From Verrucomicrobiota bacterium (GTDB taxonomy: Bacteria; Verrucomicrobiota; Verrucomicrobiia; Limisphaerales; UBA9464): a stretch of 64,000 nt of DNA. Below, one piece after another: positions 37,169 to 47,531 of the stretch; positions within the stretch are counted from its first letter, which is position 1, and each line of letters begins with the position of its first letter. The stretch spans positions 62,001 through 126,000 of the forward strand of contig VHCG01000001.1 of the NCBI GenBank assembly GCA_016871805.1, in the 5' to 3' direction. A program made the translations under genes and the position numbers. The notes under the pieces were generated by a model. That model did no database searches. It was given only the letters and a program-made list of their open reading frames with translations, and was not told where the DNA came from.

Positions 37169-38317
37169 TCAGTCCTCGTCGTCTTTAAGCCCCGGAATCC
37201 GCTTGAGCGGACATCCGGCGCGGAGCCAGCCGTTCACGAAGGCATCGAGGTCGCCATCCATGACGCCCTGGACATCGCTGGTCTGCACCCCGGTGCGGAG
37301 ATCCTTCACCATGCGGTAGGGCTGGAAGACGTAGCTGCGGATCTGGTTGCCCCAGCTGACCGAGCCCTTCTCGCCGTAGAACCGCTCCATCTCCCCCTTG
37401 GCCTGGTCGAGCTTCAGGGCGTAGAGCTTTGAGATCAGCATGCCCATGGCGGTGGCCTCGTTCTGCGCCTGGCTGCGCTGGGCCTGGGAGGCCGCAACAA
37501 GTCCGGTGGGGATGTGCGTGAGGCGGACCGCGGTCTCGACCTTGTTGACGTTTTGGCCGCCCTTGCCGCCGGATCGGAAGGTGTCGCGCTGTATCTCGCT
37601 CTTCGGAATGACGATGTCGCTCTCCGAGATGTCGCTCAGCTCGGCGATGACGTCGACGCTGGCGAAGCTGGTATGGCGTCGCTTGTTGGAATCGAACGGC
37701 GAGATCCGGACGAGCCGGTGGACGCCACGCTCGGCCTTGCAGAAGCCGTAGGCGTTCTCGCCCTCGACCCGGAAGGTGACACTCTTGAGCCCCGCGGAAT
37801 CCCCGGGCAGCGCATCGGTGACCTCCCACTTCCATCCGCGGAGGTCGAACCAGCGTCCGTACATCCGCGAGAGCATCTCCGCCCAATCCTGGGCCTCCGT
37901 TCCACCCGCACCGGCCTGGACACTGAAGATCGCATTCCGGGCGTCATGGGGACCGGTCAGCAGCACCTCGAGCTCGAATCGGTCGAGGGACCGCCCGATG
38001 TACGCGGTCTCGGCGTCGGCCTCCTTCTGCACGGCATCCTGTCCTGCCGGCGGCTCGGCCTCGCCGAGTTCGAGCAGCACGAGGACATCCTCCAGTCGGC
38101 GCTCAAATCCAAGGAGCGGCTCGACCCGCTTCTTCAGCGTGTTGGACTCCTCGATGACCTTCTTCGCGGCCTCCTGGTTGTTCCAGAAGGTGTCGCCGGC
38201 CATCTGCGCCTCGAACTCCTGGATCCGCCTCTGGGCGTTCGGGACATCGAGGAACTTCCGGAGCTGCACCACCTTGGACGACAGCGCGTCGAGGTTGGCG
38301 CGCGTGACTTCGAACAT
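37169..38317 (-). CDS. prfB: Peptide chain release factor 2 (single uninterrupted frame)
   Basis: 382 aa; GGTEAQDWAEMLSRMY, RVEGENAYGFCKAERGVHRLVRISPFD, SGGKGGQNVNKVETAVRL (GGQ); class II RF pattern. Confidence 0.96.
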   Translation of the reverse strand: MFEVTRANLDALSSKVVQLRKFLDVPNAQRRIQEFEAQMAGDTFWNNQEAAKKVIEESNTLKKRVEPLLGFERRLEDVLVLLELGEAEPPAGQDAVQKEADAETAYIGRSLDRFELEVLLTGPHDARNAIFSVQAGAGGTEAQDWAEMLSRMYGRWFDLRGWKWEVTDALPGDSAGLKSVTFRVEGENAYGFCKAERGVHRLVRISPFDSNKRRHTSFASVDVIAELSDISESDIVIPKSEIQRDTFRSGGKGGQNVNKVETAVRLTHIPTGLVAASQAQRSQAQNEATAMGMLISKLYALKLDQAKGEMERFYGEKGSVSWGNQIRSYVFQPYRMVKDLRTGVQTSDVQGVMDGDLDAFVNGWLRAGCPLKRIPGLKDDED

Positions 38318-38485
38318 AGCCCGGAGACGATAGGCGGCGCCTCACCCGGCGCGCTAGGGTGAAGTTTTTGGGGACGCGGTGGAGTGAAAAGGCACGCACG
38401 GTCAGCGACAGAGAGGACTGGCCTTTCCTCCTCTCTTCTCCAGCTCGGCGCTTGTCCGGTCCCCTCTCCGCGCTACCCTTGGTCT

Positions 38486-38884
38486 ATGGCTGGAACGACG
38501 GAACGGACGGAGACCTTGGGACTGCGGGTCACCTTGGATCGTCTCCTCTACCAGAGGCTGGATCCGGCGCAGTCCAACGGACGTCCCCACGCCTTCGTCT
38601 ACTTCCTCTCGATCCACAACGAGGGTCCTGGTCCGGTCACGATCCGGGGACGCAAATGGGTGGTGACCCACGGCGACGGATCGAGGCTCGTCGTGGAGGG
38701 AGATGGTGTGGTGGGCCAGCAGCCGACCATCGCTCCCGGGGGGAAGTTCAGCTACAACAGCTACCACACGATCCAAAGCCGCAACGCGAGGGCCGAGGGG
38801 TCCTTCATCGGGGAGGATGGACAGGGCCGACCGGTCGTGGCCCGGATCCCGGCGTTCCAGCTCGAGGTTCCGGACACGGAGTAG
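38486..38884 (+). CDS. apaG: ApaG-domain (DUF525) protein
   Basis: FLSIHNEGPGPVTIRGRKWVVTHGDG...GVVGQQPTIAPGGKFSYNSYHTI. Confidence 0.88.
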   Translation: MAGTTERTETLGLRVTLDRLLYQRLDPAQSNGRPHAFVYFLSIHNEGPGPVTIRGRKWVVTHGDGSRLVVEGDGVVGQQPTIAPGGKFSYNSYHTIQSRNARAEGSFIGEDGQGRPVVARIPAFQLEVPDTE

Positions 38885-39017
38885 AGGGACGCGGGGGGAG
38901 GGGCACCCAAAAAATCTGGGCCCAACCTCGGACCCAGACCCTAGCGCGGACACTAGCCCGGCGCCCCGTCCAAGGCACGTGGCCTTGCCGGAGTGGAGCC
39001 CGCGTGGTGGAGCCCGA

Positions 39018-39239
39018 TCAGGCCCGCTGACGGAAGGTGATCCGGGCCTTGCCCAGATCATAGGGGGACATCTCGACCTGCACCTTGTCCCCGACGCCAA
39101 TCCGGATGAAATTCTTGCGCATCTTCCCGGAGATGTGCGCCAGGACCACGTGGCCGTTCGGCAACTGGACGCGGAACATCGTGCCCGGCAGCACCTGGGT
39201 CACGGTCCCGATCAACTCAATGGGTTCTTCTTTCGCCAT
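39018..39239 (-). CDS. infA: Translation initiation factor IF-1
   Basis: [70 protein letters not shown]. Confidence 0.97.
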   Translation of the reverse strand: MAKEEPIELIGTVTQVLPGTMFRVQLPNGHVVLAHISGKMRKNFIRIGVGDKVQVEMSPYDLGKARITFRQRA

Positions 39240-39493
39240 GCAATTCGCAGGGACCCGACACCGGGACCACGCGGATTCTGGAGACTGACGAAAGCCGGAA
39301 CCCTCACGCAAGAAACCATTTGATGGAAATTGGGTTGTTGGGTCCCCTTCCCCATCCGCTCCCCAACGCGGCCCGGGATTCGTGTTGATCCGACCTCATC
39401 CAGGACCTGGGGCTAAGCCTGGCACCAGGTGGACAACCATGGAATCGAAGGTTCTGTTCTTCCACATCCCGAACCGGCACCCTAAAACACAGC

Positions 39494-40594
39494 ATGAGCC
39501 TGAAGACCTCCCCCACGTGCATCACCCGACGGGTGCTCCGGACCGTGATCCTGGTTGGCGTCATCCTGGTGCTCGGGCTCCCGTCGGTCATGGCCCAAAG
39601 GGACGGCGGGGGTGACCCGAACCCATTTCCGGAACTGACCGCGTCGGACGTCACGCTCACGGTGGGCTACGCGACGCTGGAGATCCCGGAGAACAAGGCG
39701 TACATCCCCCTGTTCTTCCAAGTGAAGGCTCCCTTCTACAGTCCGCAGGAAGTGACGGTCCGGGCGGCATTCGTGGGTGGCACCGCAACCCCGGGGGAGG
39801 ACTTCAGTCTGGAAAACCTCGAGATGAAGGTCCCGGCAGCGTTCGGCTCCGGGTTCCTCGCCCTCCCCCTGATCCTCGACGAGGTGAACGAGGGGACGGA
39901 GACGGCGGTGTTCGAGCTCTCGATCGTCGGCAGCACCAACCCGCCGGTCCGCATGGAAATCACCCTGCTCGAGGATCTCAATCCGGGACAGGTGGGCTTC
40001 GTCTCCCCACGGTTCTCGGCCAACGAGGGTTCGCCCCGGGGCTTCGTCGAGATCCGCCTCTGGAGGACCCTCAACACCCGGAATGCCTCGACCGTCACGT
40101 TCCGTCTCGAGGGCAGGCCCGAGGCCTTGGCGATCCTCGGGGGCGAGACCCGCCAGACGGCCCGGTTCGGACCCGGCGAGTCACAGATCTTCCACCGGAT
40201 CCTGTTGGTCAACAACACGACCGCGGACGGAACCCAGGACCTCACGCTGACCGTGGAATCGAGTGATGATGGGGCCACGATCATGCCGGGACTCGGCTCG
40301 ACGGTCCTGACACTCGGGGACGACGAGACCCTCCCCGAACCAGAACCGCTGGTGATCCTCGAGGGGGGCTCCGATTCCGGCGAACGCGGGGTCATGCTGT
40401 CCACCCGCGTCCCCCGGGGCTACCAGGTCCGGCTCGAATACTCGGACTCCGGCATGGAAGGCCCATGGCAGCCCTACTGGACCTTCGAAGGGGCCGAGAC
40501 CGACCGGATCACGTTCAACAGCTTCAAGGCCTCCCTCCAGAGGCTGTTCCGCATCCTGCCGCCCGAGCCCCTCGAACTGACATTCCCCTGGTAG
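39494..40594 (+). CDS. Secreted Calx-beta-domain protein
   Basis: Signal peptide; two Calx-beta-like repeats (GGTATPGEDF, VNEGTETAVFELS). Confidence 0.75.
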   Translation: MSLKTSPTCITRRVLRTVILVGVILVLGLPSVMAQRDGGGDPNPFPELTASDVTLTVGYATLEIPENKAYIPLFFQVKAPFYSPQEVTVRAAFVGGTATPGEDFSLENLEMKVPAAFGSGFLALPLILDEVNEGTETAVFELSIVGSTNPPVRMEITLLEDLNPGQVGFVSPRFSANEGSPRGFVEIRLWRTLNTRNASTVTFRLEGRPEALAILGGETRQTARFGPGESQIFHRILLVNNTTADGTQDLTLTVESSDDGATIMPGLGSTVLTLGDDETLPEPEPLVILEGGSDSGERGVMLSTRVPRGYQVRLEYSDSGMEGPWQPYWTFEGAETDRITFNSFKASLQRLFRILPPEPLELTFPW

Positions 40595-40675
40595 GCGGGA
40601 CGCGATCGCGTCCAGTCGGTACCCTCCCCATTTCTAGGGATCCCGTTCCCCTCTGGAGTCCGCCATCATGGCGGG

Positions 40676-41662
40676 ATGAACGGCTTAATCCTCGCCCGGG
40701 TTCTTGGGCTTCTGTTCGTCCTCCTCCTCCGTCTCGACGGTGCGGAGACCGTCACCCTCGTCACCTACAACCTGCAGAACTATCTGCTGGAGTCCGTGCC
40801 CCCGCGCGGAGCCAAGCCTGCGGACCGGCGGGACCGGGTGATCCAGATCCTCGAACCGTTGAAGCCCGACGTGCTGGTGGTCCAGGAGATCGGCGGAGCC
40901 GGGGCGCTGGAGGACCTCGGGGCGCGTTTGGCCGGTGTCGGAATCCCCCTGCCGCATCGCGAAATCGTCTGGGGATCGGACCCGGTGATTGCCGTCGCCG
41001 TACTGAGCCGGTTCCCGTTCGTGTCCCGGCGATCCCACAGCAACGACACGATCCTCGCCGAGGGACGGCTGCTCCGGACCAGCCGTGGGATGGTCGAGGT
41101 CGAGATCGAGGGGCCTGACCGCTTCCGGTTCACCCTTCTCGCCGCCCATCTGAAATCCAAACGCGAGACCGGCACCCCCTCCGAGGCCTCGATCCGGGAA
41201 GCGGAGGCGCGCATGTTGCGACAGCATGTCGACACGCTGCTCGGACGGGATCCCGAGGCGCGGATCGTGGTGGCCGGGGACCTCAACGACCATCAGGACA
41301 GCCGGGCACTGCGGTTTCTCCGATCACGGGGGCCGAAGGCCCTGTTCGACCTGCGTCCCAGGGAACGTGGGGTCATCGACCCGGCGGACAACTCCGATCC
41401 GAGTGACGCCGCGACCTGGACCCATCACTACGCCAAGGAGGACAGCTACGGGCGGTTCGACTACATCCTGGTGAGCCCCGCCCTGCGGCCGTTCTGGCGT
41501 CCGGAGTCGAGCCATGTGCCCGCCGTTCCTGGCTGGTCACGGGCCTCCGATCACCGTCCCGTGGTGGCGACGTTCGGGACCCGGCCGAGGCGAACCGCGC
41601 GGACACCACGTCGTCAGCCTTCGCGACGGGTCACGGGGCGTCGACGGACACGGGAATCCTGA
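40676..41662 (+). CDS. Endonuclease/exonuclease/phosphatase-family protein
   Basis: [44 protein letters not shown] motifs; N-terminal signal peptide. Confidence 0.92.
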   Translation: MNGLILARVLGLLFVLLLRLDGAETVTLVTYNLQNYLLESVPPRGAKPADRRDRVIQILEPLKPDVLVVQEIGGAGALEDLGARLAGVGIPLPHREIVWGSDPVIAVAVLSRFPFVSRRSHSNDTILAEGRLLRTSRGMVEVEIEGPDRFRFTLLAAHLKSKRETGTPSEASIREAEARMLRQHVDTLLGRDPEARIVVAGDLNDHQDSRALRFLRSRGPKALFDLRPRERGVIDPADNSDPSDAATWTHHYAKEDSYGRFDYILVSPALRPFWRPESSHVPAVPGWSRASDHRPVVATFGTRPRRTARTPRRQPSRRVTGRRRTRES

Positions 41663-42419
41663 AGAAGAGCTCCCAGCCGGAGTAGTCGGACCCGAGCGAC
41701 ACCTTCTTGCCGTTGATCCACTCCACATGGCCGTCCTCGAAGGTGAAGTTCCCGCCCTCGGGGGCACCCCGGGCGATCCGGTGGACGGCCGTCGGGACCT
41801 TCTTGCCGTTGTAGTCGGTGAACCAGTTCAGCTTCGGATCATACATGTTGGTCGTCTTCGGGCCGAGGGCCTGGAGCCGGTCGATCAGGATCGGGGCCAT
41901 TCGATAGGGGCCGTTGAGCTTGGACTTGAAGAACCACTCCGAGGTCCCCTGCGCCCCCGTGGTCACGTCGGGATCCCCGCGTTTGCGTCCGGGCAGGTAG
42001 AAATAGCCGATGAGCTGCTCGGTGGCGTCGGTGGTGATCATCCCCTTCTCCGCGGCGCGGTGCCAGAGGTCAGTCGGACAGAAGAGCACGTCGTTGTTGG
42101 GGCGGACGTACTGGGCGGAGGTGCGGCGGTTCTTGATAAGGTAGCCGTTCCAGAAGTTGCTCATCGACGCCGTCATCCAGCTGAACCCCGCGCCTCGGCT
42201 GTTGTCGGGGAAGCTGTCGCCAAAATCCCCGGCATAGAGCGTGACCGCGAGCCCCCACTGCTTGCCGTTGCTCATGCACAGCGTCTTGTGGGCATTGGCC
42301 TTTGCCTTGGCGAGGGCCGGCAGAAGCATGCCGGCGAGGATCGCGATGATGGCGATCACCACGAGCAGTTCGATCAGGGTGAACGCGGTTCCTCCGTGGG
42401 AGGCCTTCCGGGGATTCAT
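41631..42419 (-). CDS. Type II secretion/pseudopilin-like protein (prepilin N-terminal cleavage motif, H-X9-DG type)
   Basis: [41 protein letters not shown]-terminal [23 protein letters not shown]. Confidence 0.92.
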   Translation of the reverse strand: MNPRKASHGGTAFTLIELLVVIAIIAILAGMLLPALAKAKANAHKTLCMSNGKQWGLAVTLYAGDFGDSFPDNSRGAGFSWMTASMSNFWNGYLIKNRRTSAQYVRPNNDVLFCPTDLWHRAAEKGMITTDATEQLIGYFYLPGRKRGDPDVTTGAQGTSEWFFKSKLNGPYRMAPILIDRLQALGPKTTNMYDPKLNWFTDYNGKKVPTAVHRIARGAPEGGNFTFEDGHVEWINGKKVSLGSDYSGWELFFRIPVSVDAP

Positions 42420-42467
42420 GCTTCCTAGTGCATCCAAACCCCGAGACCCGGACCAGCCAAATCTCCG

Positions 42468-43526
42468 TCAGCGCGGGAACACCGGGCCGTCCGGGAGACG
42501 AAATCCGTCCGGCCAGACGAGGTAGACGGTCCGGTCGGAATACGTCCACGCCCGGGCGAAGTCCGCCCTGGGAATCACCTTCTGCACCCGTTCACGTCGG
42601 ACCCCGGGATCGTTGATCCGAACGTCCCCGGTCGCCGTGAAGCCGCGCACCACGACCAGATGGCCGTCGTCGGGCTCGGCCGTCGCCCTGCCCTGGAGCT
42701 GGGCGTAGCTGACGGACACCGCCACGGGCGCACCGGCAGCCACCCACTGCTCGAGGTCCGCCAAACCGCGGAACCGCGCCACGGCCGCGTTGAGGCCCGG
42801 CACGGCCCCTGCGTAGGCCATGTTGAAGGACCAGTTGCCGGTGCCGCCCCAGCCGGGATCGAAGACCCCCCGGGCCACCTCGGGAATGTCCCGCCGCCAT
42901 TCCGGACGCCGCTCCCGATCGGCCCAGAACGACAGCAGCATGGCGGTGCAGGCAGGACTGCACCACTTGGTGACGCCCTCCGGATGGTCCGCCTGGCTGC
43001 GGATCGGAACCTCCAGGACCCGGTCCCAGGCCGCTCGATCGGTGGACTCCACCGACGGCGCCTTCGACCGACTGAGAGCCAGCGAGAGACGCTTGAGGGA
43101 CTCCTTCGGACCACCCATCCGGATACGGACCCGAAACCCCCCGACCGGCTGGGACAGGATCAGGGTGTCGGTATCCATCCGGGCCCCGGCCTCCCGTTGA
43201 TCTCCAATGCTCGACCGATCAGAGGGGGTTGCCGGCTGGGCGGTCCAGCGTCCGAACGAGAAGAAACGACCGTCCCCCGTGGACGCCGGACACACCTCCA
43301 CGGCGACCGCCAGGGGTGGGACGGCATTCCACGAGGCCACCATGCGATTCCATGGCACCCCGGGTTCCAGCCCCCCCGACTCCAGCAGCGTCTCCCCAGT
43401 CTTCGGATCCGTCGAAACCGTGAAGGCATCCCATCGGGTGAATGAGACCAGGCGCGCCTCCGCCCAGGCGGCGGGACCGGACACAAGTATCAGACATGCG
43501 AAACCCTGGAGGAACAGACGCCTCAT
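42468..43526 (-). CDS. C39-like peptidase family protein, secreted
   Basis: EGVTKWCSPACTAMLLSFW and DDGHLVVVRGFTATGDVRINDPG typical of peptidase_C39_2. Confidence 0.82.
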   Translation of the reverse strand: MRRLFLQGFACLILVSGPAAWAEARLVSFTRWDAFTVSTDPKTGETLLESGGLEPGVPWNRMVASWNAVPPLAVAVEVCPASTGDGRFFSFGRWTAQPATPSDRSSIGDQREAGARMDTDTLILSQPVGGFRVRIRMGGPKESLKRLSLALSRSKAPSVESTDRAAWDRVLEVPIRSQADHPEGVTKWCSPACTAMLLSFWADRERRPEWRRDIPEVARGVFDPGWGGTGNWSFNMAYAGAVPGLNAAVARFRGLADLEQWVAAGAPVAVSVSYAQLQGRATAEPDDGHLVVVRGFTATGDVRINDPGVRRERVQKVIPRADFARAWTYSDRTVYLVWPDGFRLPDGPVFPR

Positions 43527-44035
43527 GGGAGCGCTGTCCGAGGCATGACCGGGGGATTCGTCGCGGCGTCGATCCGCTCGTAGCGCTCCACCACGAAGTC
43601 GGGATGCTCAAGGACAACGCCCGCCATTCGGAAGTCGGCCTCGAACGGCGGGAAGACGGCATCCCCTTCCACCACGCGACGGACCCGCGTCAGCAAAACC
43701 TCCCCGCACGAGGGCAGGAGCAGCCGGTAGATCTCGCTGCCTCCCGCCACGAAAACCTCCCTGGGATCGTCCTGGACCCGCCGCAGGAGCGAGTCTACGT
43801 CAGGAACCGTCAGCACCCCATCGGCCGCAAAGCCCTGGCGGCTCAGCACGATCGTCTGGCGACCGGGAAGCGGACGTCCGATCGACTCATAGGTCTTCCG
43901 CCCCATCACCAGGATCTGGCCCATGGTGACCTGCTTGAACCACTTGAAGTCATCGGGAAGGTGCCAGGGGATCCGTCCCCCGGATCCAATCACCCGGTTT
44001 TCCGACATCGCCGCGATCGCCTTGAACGGCCTCAC
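43523..44035 (-). CDS. folA: Dihydrofolate reductase
   Basis: FKAIAAMSENRVIGSGGRIPWHLPDDFKWFK, VMGRKTYESIGRPLPGR, VFVAGGSEIYRLLL; GTG start. Confidence 0.95.
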   Translation of the reverse strand: MRPFKAIAAMSENRVIGSGGRIPWHLPDDFKWFKQVTMGQILVMGRKTYESIGRPLPGRQTIVLSRQGFAADGVLTVPDVDSLLRRVQDDPREVFVAGGSEIYRLLLPSCGEVLLTRVRRVVEGDAVFPPFEADFRMAGVVLEHPDFVVERYERIDAATNPPVMPRTALP

Positions 44036-44269
44036 GGGCCAAGCGTGACCGAGTCCTCGGGCGCTGCCCATCGCAAAGGCGGGCCGGCTCGGGCGCAGCT
44101 TCCAAACGCCGCCCAAGCCCAACGGGATTTCAGCCCCCAGCCCAGGGTTGTCGAGCCCGCGAGGCCACCCTGGGTGACCTGTCCCCAAACGCTATCGTCC
44201 CAACCGCAACGCGGTTGCGCCACCGGTCGCATCGTTGCCCAAGGGTCGGAGGACTGCCACGGTGGGTCG

Positions 44270-45172
44270 ATGCGGACCTCGAAGACGGCGTCGATCGCCA
44301 CCGCCGGACCGCGGCTACCCGAGGCGCCTCGCTCGATCCTCAAGGGCAGTTCCCTCGCCCAGCTCCTCGACCGCGAGGCCATCGAGTGTCTCGCCGGCAA
44401 CATCGCGCTGGTCCATCCGGCCTTCGATGCCGCCGGGTTTCAACGGGACGCTCTTGAGGGCCTAGGTCCGCTGTCGCTTCTCCGACGCGGCGAACACCTC
44501 GCACGGATCCTCCGGCGACATCTGCCACGCACCTATGAGGACGCCGTCGCCATCCTGATCCGCTCCCTCACCCCGGCACTGTCGCGCACCGAAGGGCTCG
44601 GGCTGGGGGTATTCTTCTACCTGCCGCGCGTTTCCTTCGTCGCGTTGTACGGACTCGACCCGGCGGAGAACGGCGGGCGCGATCCGTTCGAGACCTCGAT
44701 GGTCGCCCAGCATGAGCTGACCCGGCGCTTCAGCGCGGAGTTCTCACTGCGCCTGTTCCTCATCCAGTGGCCGGCGCGGACCCTCGCACGGCTCATGGAA
44801 TGGACGCAGGATCCGGATCCGCACGTGCGTCGGCTGTGCAGCGAAGGCACCCGATCCCGACTGCCTTGAGCGATCCGGATTCCCGCCTTCCTCCAGGATC
44901 CAAGCCCGGTCATCCCGATCCTGGAGGCGCTGCGGGATGACCCGTCGGAACACGTCCGGCGCAGCGTGGCCAACCACCTGGGCGACATCGCGAAGGACCA
45001 TCCGGAGCTGGCCTTCGGTATCTGCGAACGCTGGATTTCCAGTGCCGCGGAGGAACGCAACTGGCTGATCCGACACGCCGTTCGTCACCCCGCCAAGAAG
45101 GGGGTGGCGGCAGCGTTGCGACTGCGACAGCTCGCGAAGGCGACCCCACGCGCGCCGCTAGGCAGGGATTAG
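44270..45172 (+). pseudogene. AlkC/AlkD-type DNA alkylation repeat protein with an in-frame TGA at 44867-44869
   Basis: ...[74 protein letters not shown]..., same frame before and after the stop. Confidence 0.85.
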
Positions 45173-45259
45173 CAGTGGAGTGATGACCTGGCCCTGGTTT
45201 CCTCCACGGACTCCTTCTTGGGGATCCGTCAGGCCCTTGCCGGAAAGCCGTGGACCACA

Positions 45260-45289
45260 AAATGCGGCGGACGCCTTGGCGTCCGCCGC
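45260..45289 (-). terminator. Intrinsic terminator downstream of gap
   Basis: GCGGCGGACGCC-TT-GGCGTCCGCCGC, 12-bp perfect stem followed on the minus strand by ATTTTGT. Confidence 0.88.
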
Positions 45290-45312
45290 TGTTCAACAGG
45301 ATCAACCTGCGA

Positions 45313-46386
<1,074 letters not shown>

Positions 46387-46499
46387 TCAGGATGAGAAAA
46401 ACGAGCGGGCAGCGTATTCGGGAAGGGGGTCGGGTCAACGCGTTTTTGGGAAACAGACCGCGACGCAGACCTTCAAGAACCCGACTCTCAGTAGGATCC

Positions 46500-47354
46500 T
46501 CACGGTTTGAGCGGTTGGCAACCCGGGCAGACATAGGTGGACCTCGATGCCTGTCGGATCCTCTGGATTGGCAGGCCGCATCGGGGGCACGGAGCTCCCT
46601 CGCGGTCATAAACCCGGAATCCAGACCCCTTCCCATCGGACCCAAGGCCTCTCGTCTCCCGATGAAACAGGGTCCACTTCGCGGGATTCCCGGACCGGGT
46701 GGCCGCCCACCCGACATGGATGGCCTGGGACAGCACGGAGCGGATGGCCCGGTGCAGCCGGTGGACCTCTGCCTCCCGAAGATCCCGGGTCGGGCGCTTC
46801 GGATGGATTCCTGCTTCGAACAGACACTCCGCGGCGTAGATGTTGCCGATCCCCGCGAGGCATTGGGGATGCATCAGGCGCACCTTGATGGGCTGTGAGC
46901 TATTGCCAAGCGCGGTGGCCAGACGTCCGGGAGTGAACTCCGGATCCAGGGGTTCAGGCCCAAGGCCCTCGGGCATGACCCAGACCCGATCGATCCGACC
47001 CAGACCCCGGGCGTCCGAGAACACCAGTCGTCCATGGTCGAGATGAAAGGTGACCGCCGGATAGGCTGGGGATTCCTGGTCGCTGTCCCCGATGGCCACC
47101 CGACCGGTCATGCCCAGATGGATCTGGAGGAACCCATCCGGAAGCCCGCCATCGGAGTTCAGTCCGAAGAGGAGTCGTTTCGCCCGTCGTGACACGGGTC
47201 CAAAAACTCTCCCGATGCAGTGGCCCGTGAATGTCCGGGTCGATGAACGATGGATCGAGGCGGGCCGATGGATTTCCACCCGCTGGAGGATCCGACCCGC
47301 CAGCCGCGGGGCTAGCCTACGGCACAGCACTTCGACCTCTGGGAGCTCCGGCAT
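46500..47354 (-). CDS. mutM: Formamidopyrimidine-DNA glycosylase
   Basis: MPELPEVEVLCRRLAPRL start; zinc finger CPRCGLPIQRIRQASRSTYVCPGCQ. Confidence 0.96.
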   Translation of the reverse strand: MPELPEVEVLCRRLAPRLAGRILQRVEIHRPASIHRSSTRTFTGHCIGRVFGPVSRRAKRLLFGLNSDGGLPDGFLQIHLGMTGRVAIGDSDQESPAYPAVTFHLDHGRLVFSDARGLGRIDRVWVMPEGLGPEPLDPEFTPGRLATALGNSSQPIKVRLMHPQCLAGIGNIYAAECLFEAGIHPKRPTRDLREAEVHRLHRAIRSVLSQAIHVGWAATRSGNPAKWTLFHRETRGLGSDGKGSGFRVYDREGAPCPRCGLPIQRIRQASRSTYVCPGCQPLKP

Positions 47355-47531
47355 GGTCGGGACCGTACTGGAGCCAAGGGGTTTCGCCACTCAAGGCCTC
47401 TTTCGGGGAGTTCGGCCCGCAAAGGGGTTCCCGACAAAATCCCAGCGCTTGCATTTGAGGTCCGCGGTCCGCATCTTTTTCTGCTCTGAACATCACCAAA
47501 CTGCACGGCGGTCCGTGGAGCCTTTAAGAAT

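Noticed and set aside
44867-44869. Selenocysteine or whole-genome UGA=Trp reassignment to explain the internal TGA
   Set aside because: Neighbouring genes end at TGA and expected residue is Trp, not Cys/Sec; no SECIS-like element identified.
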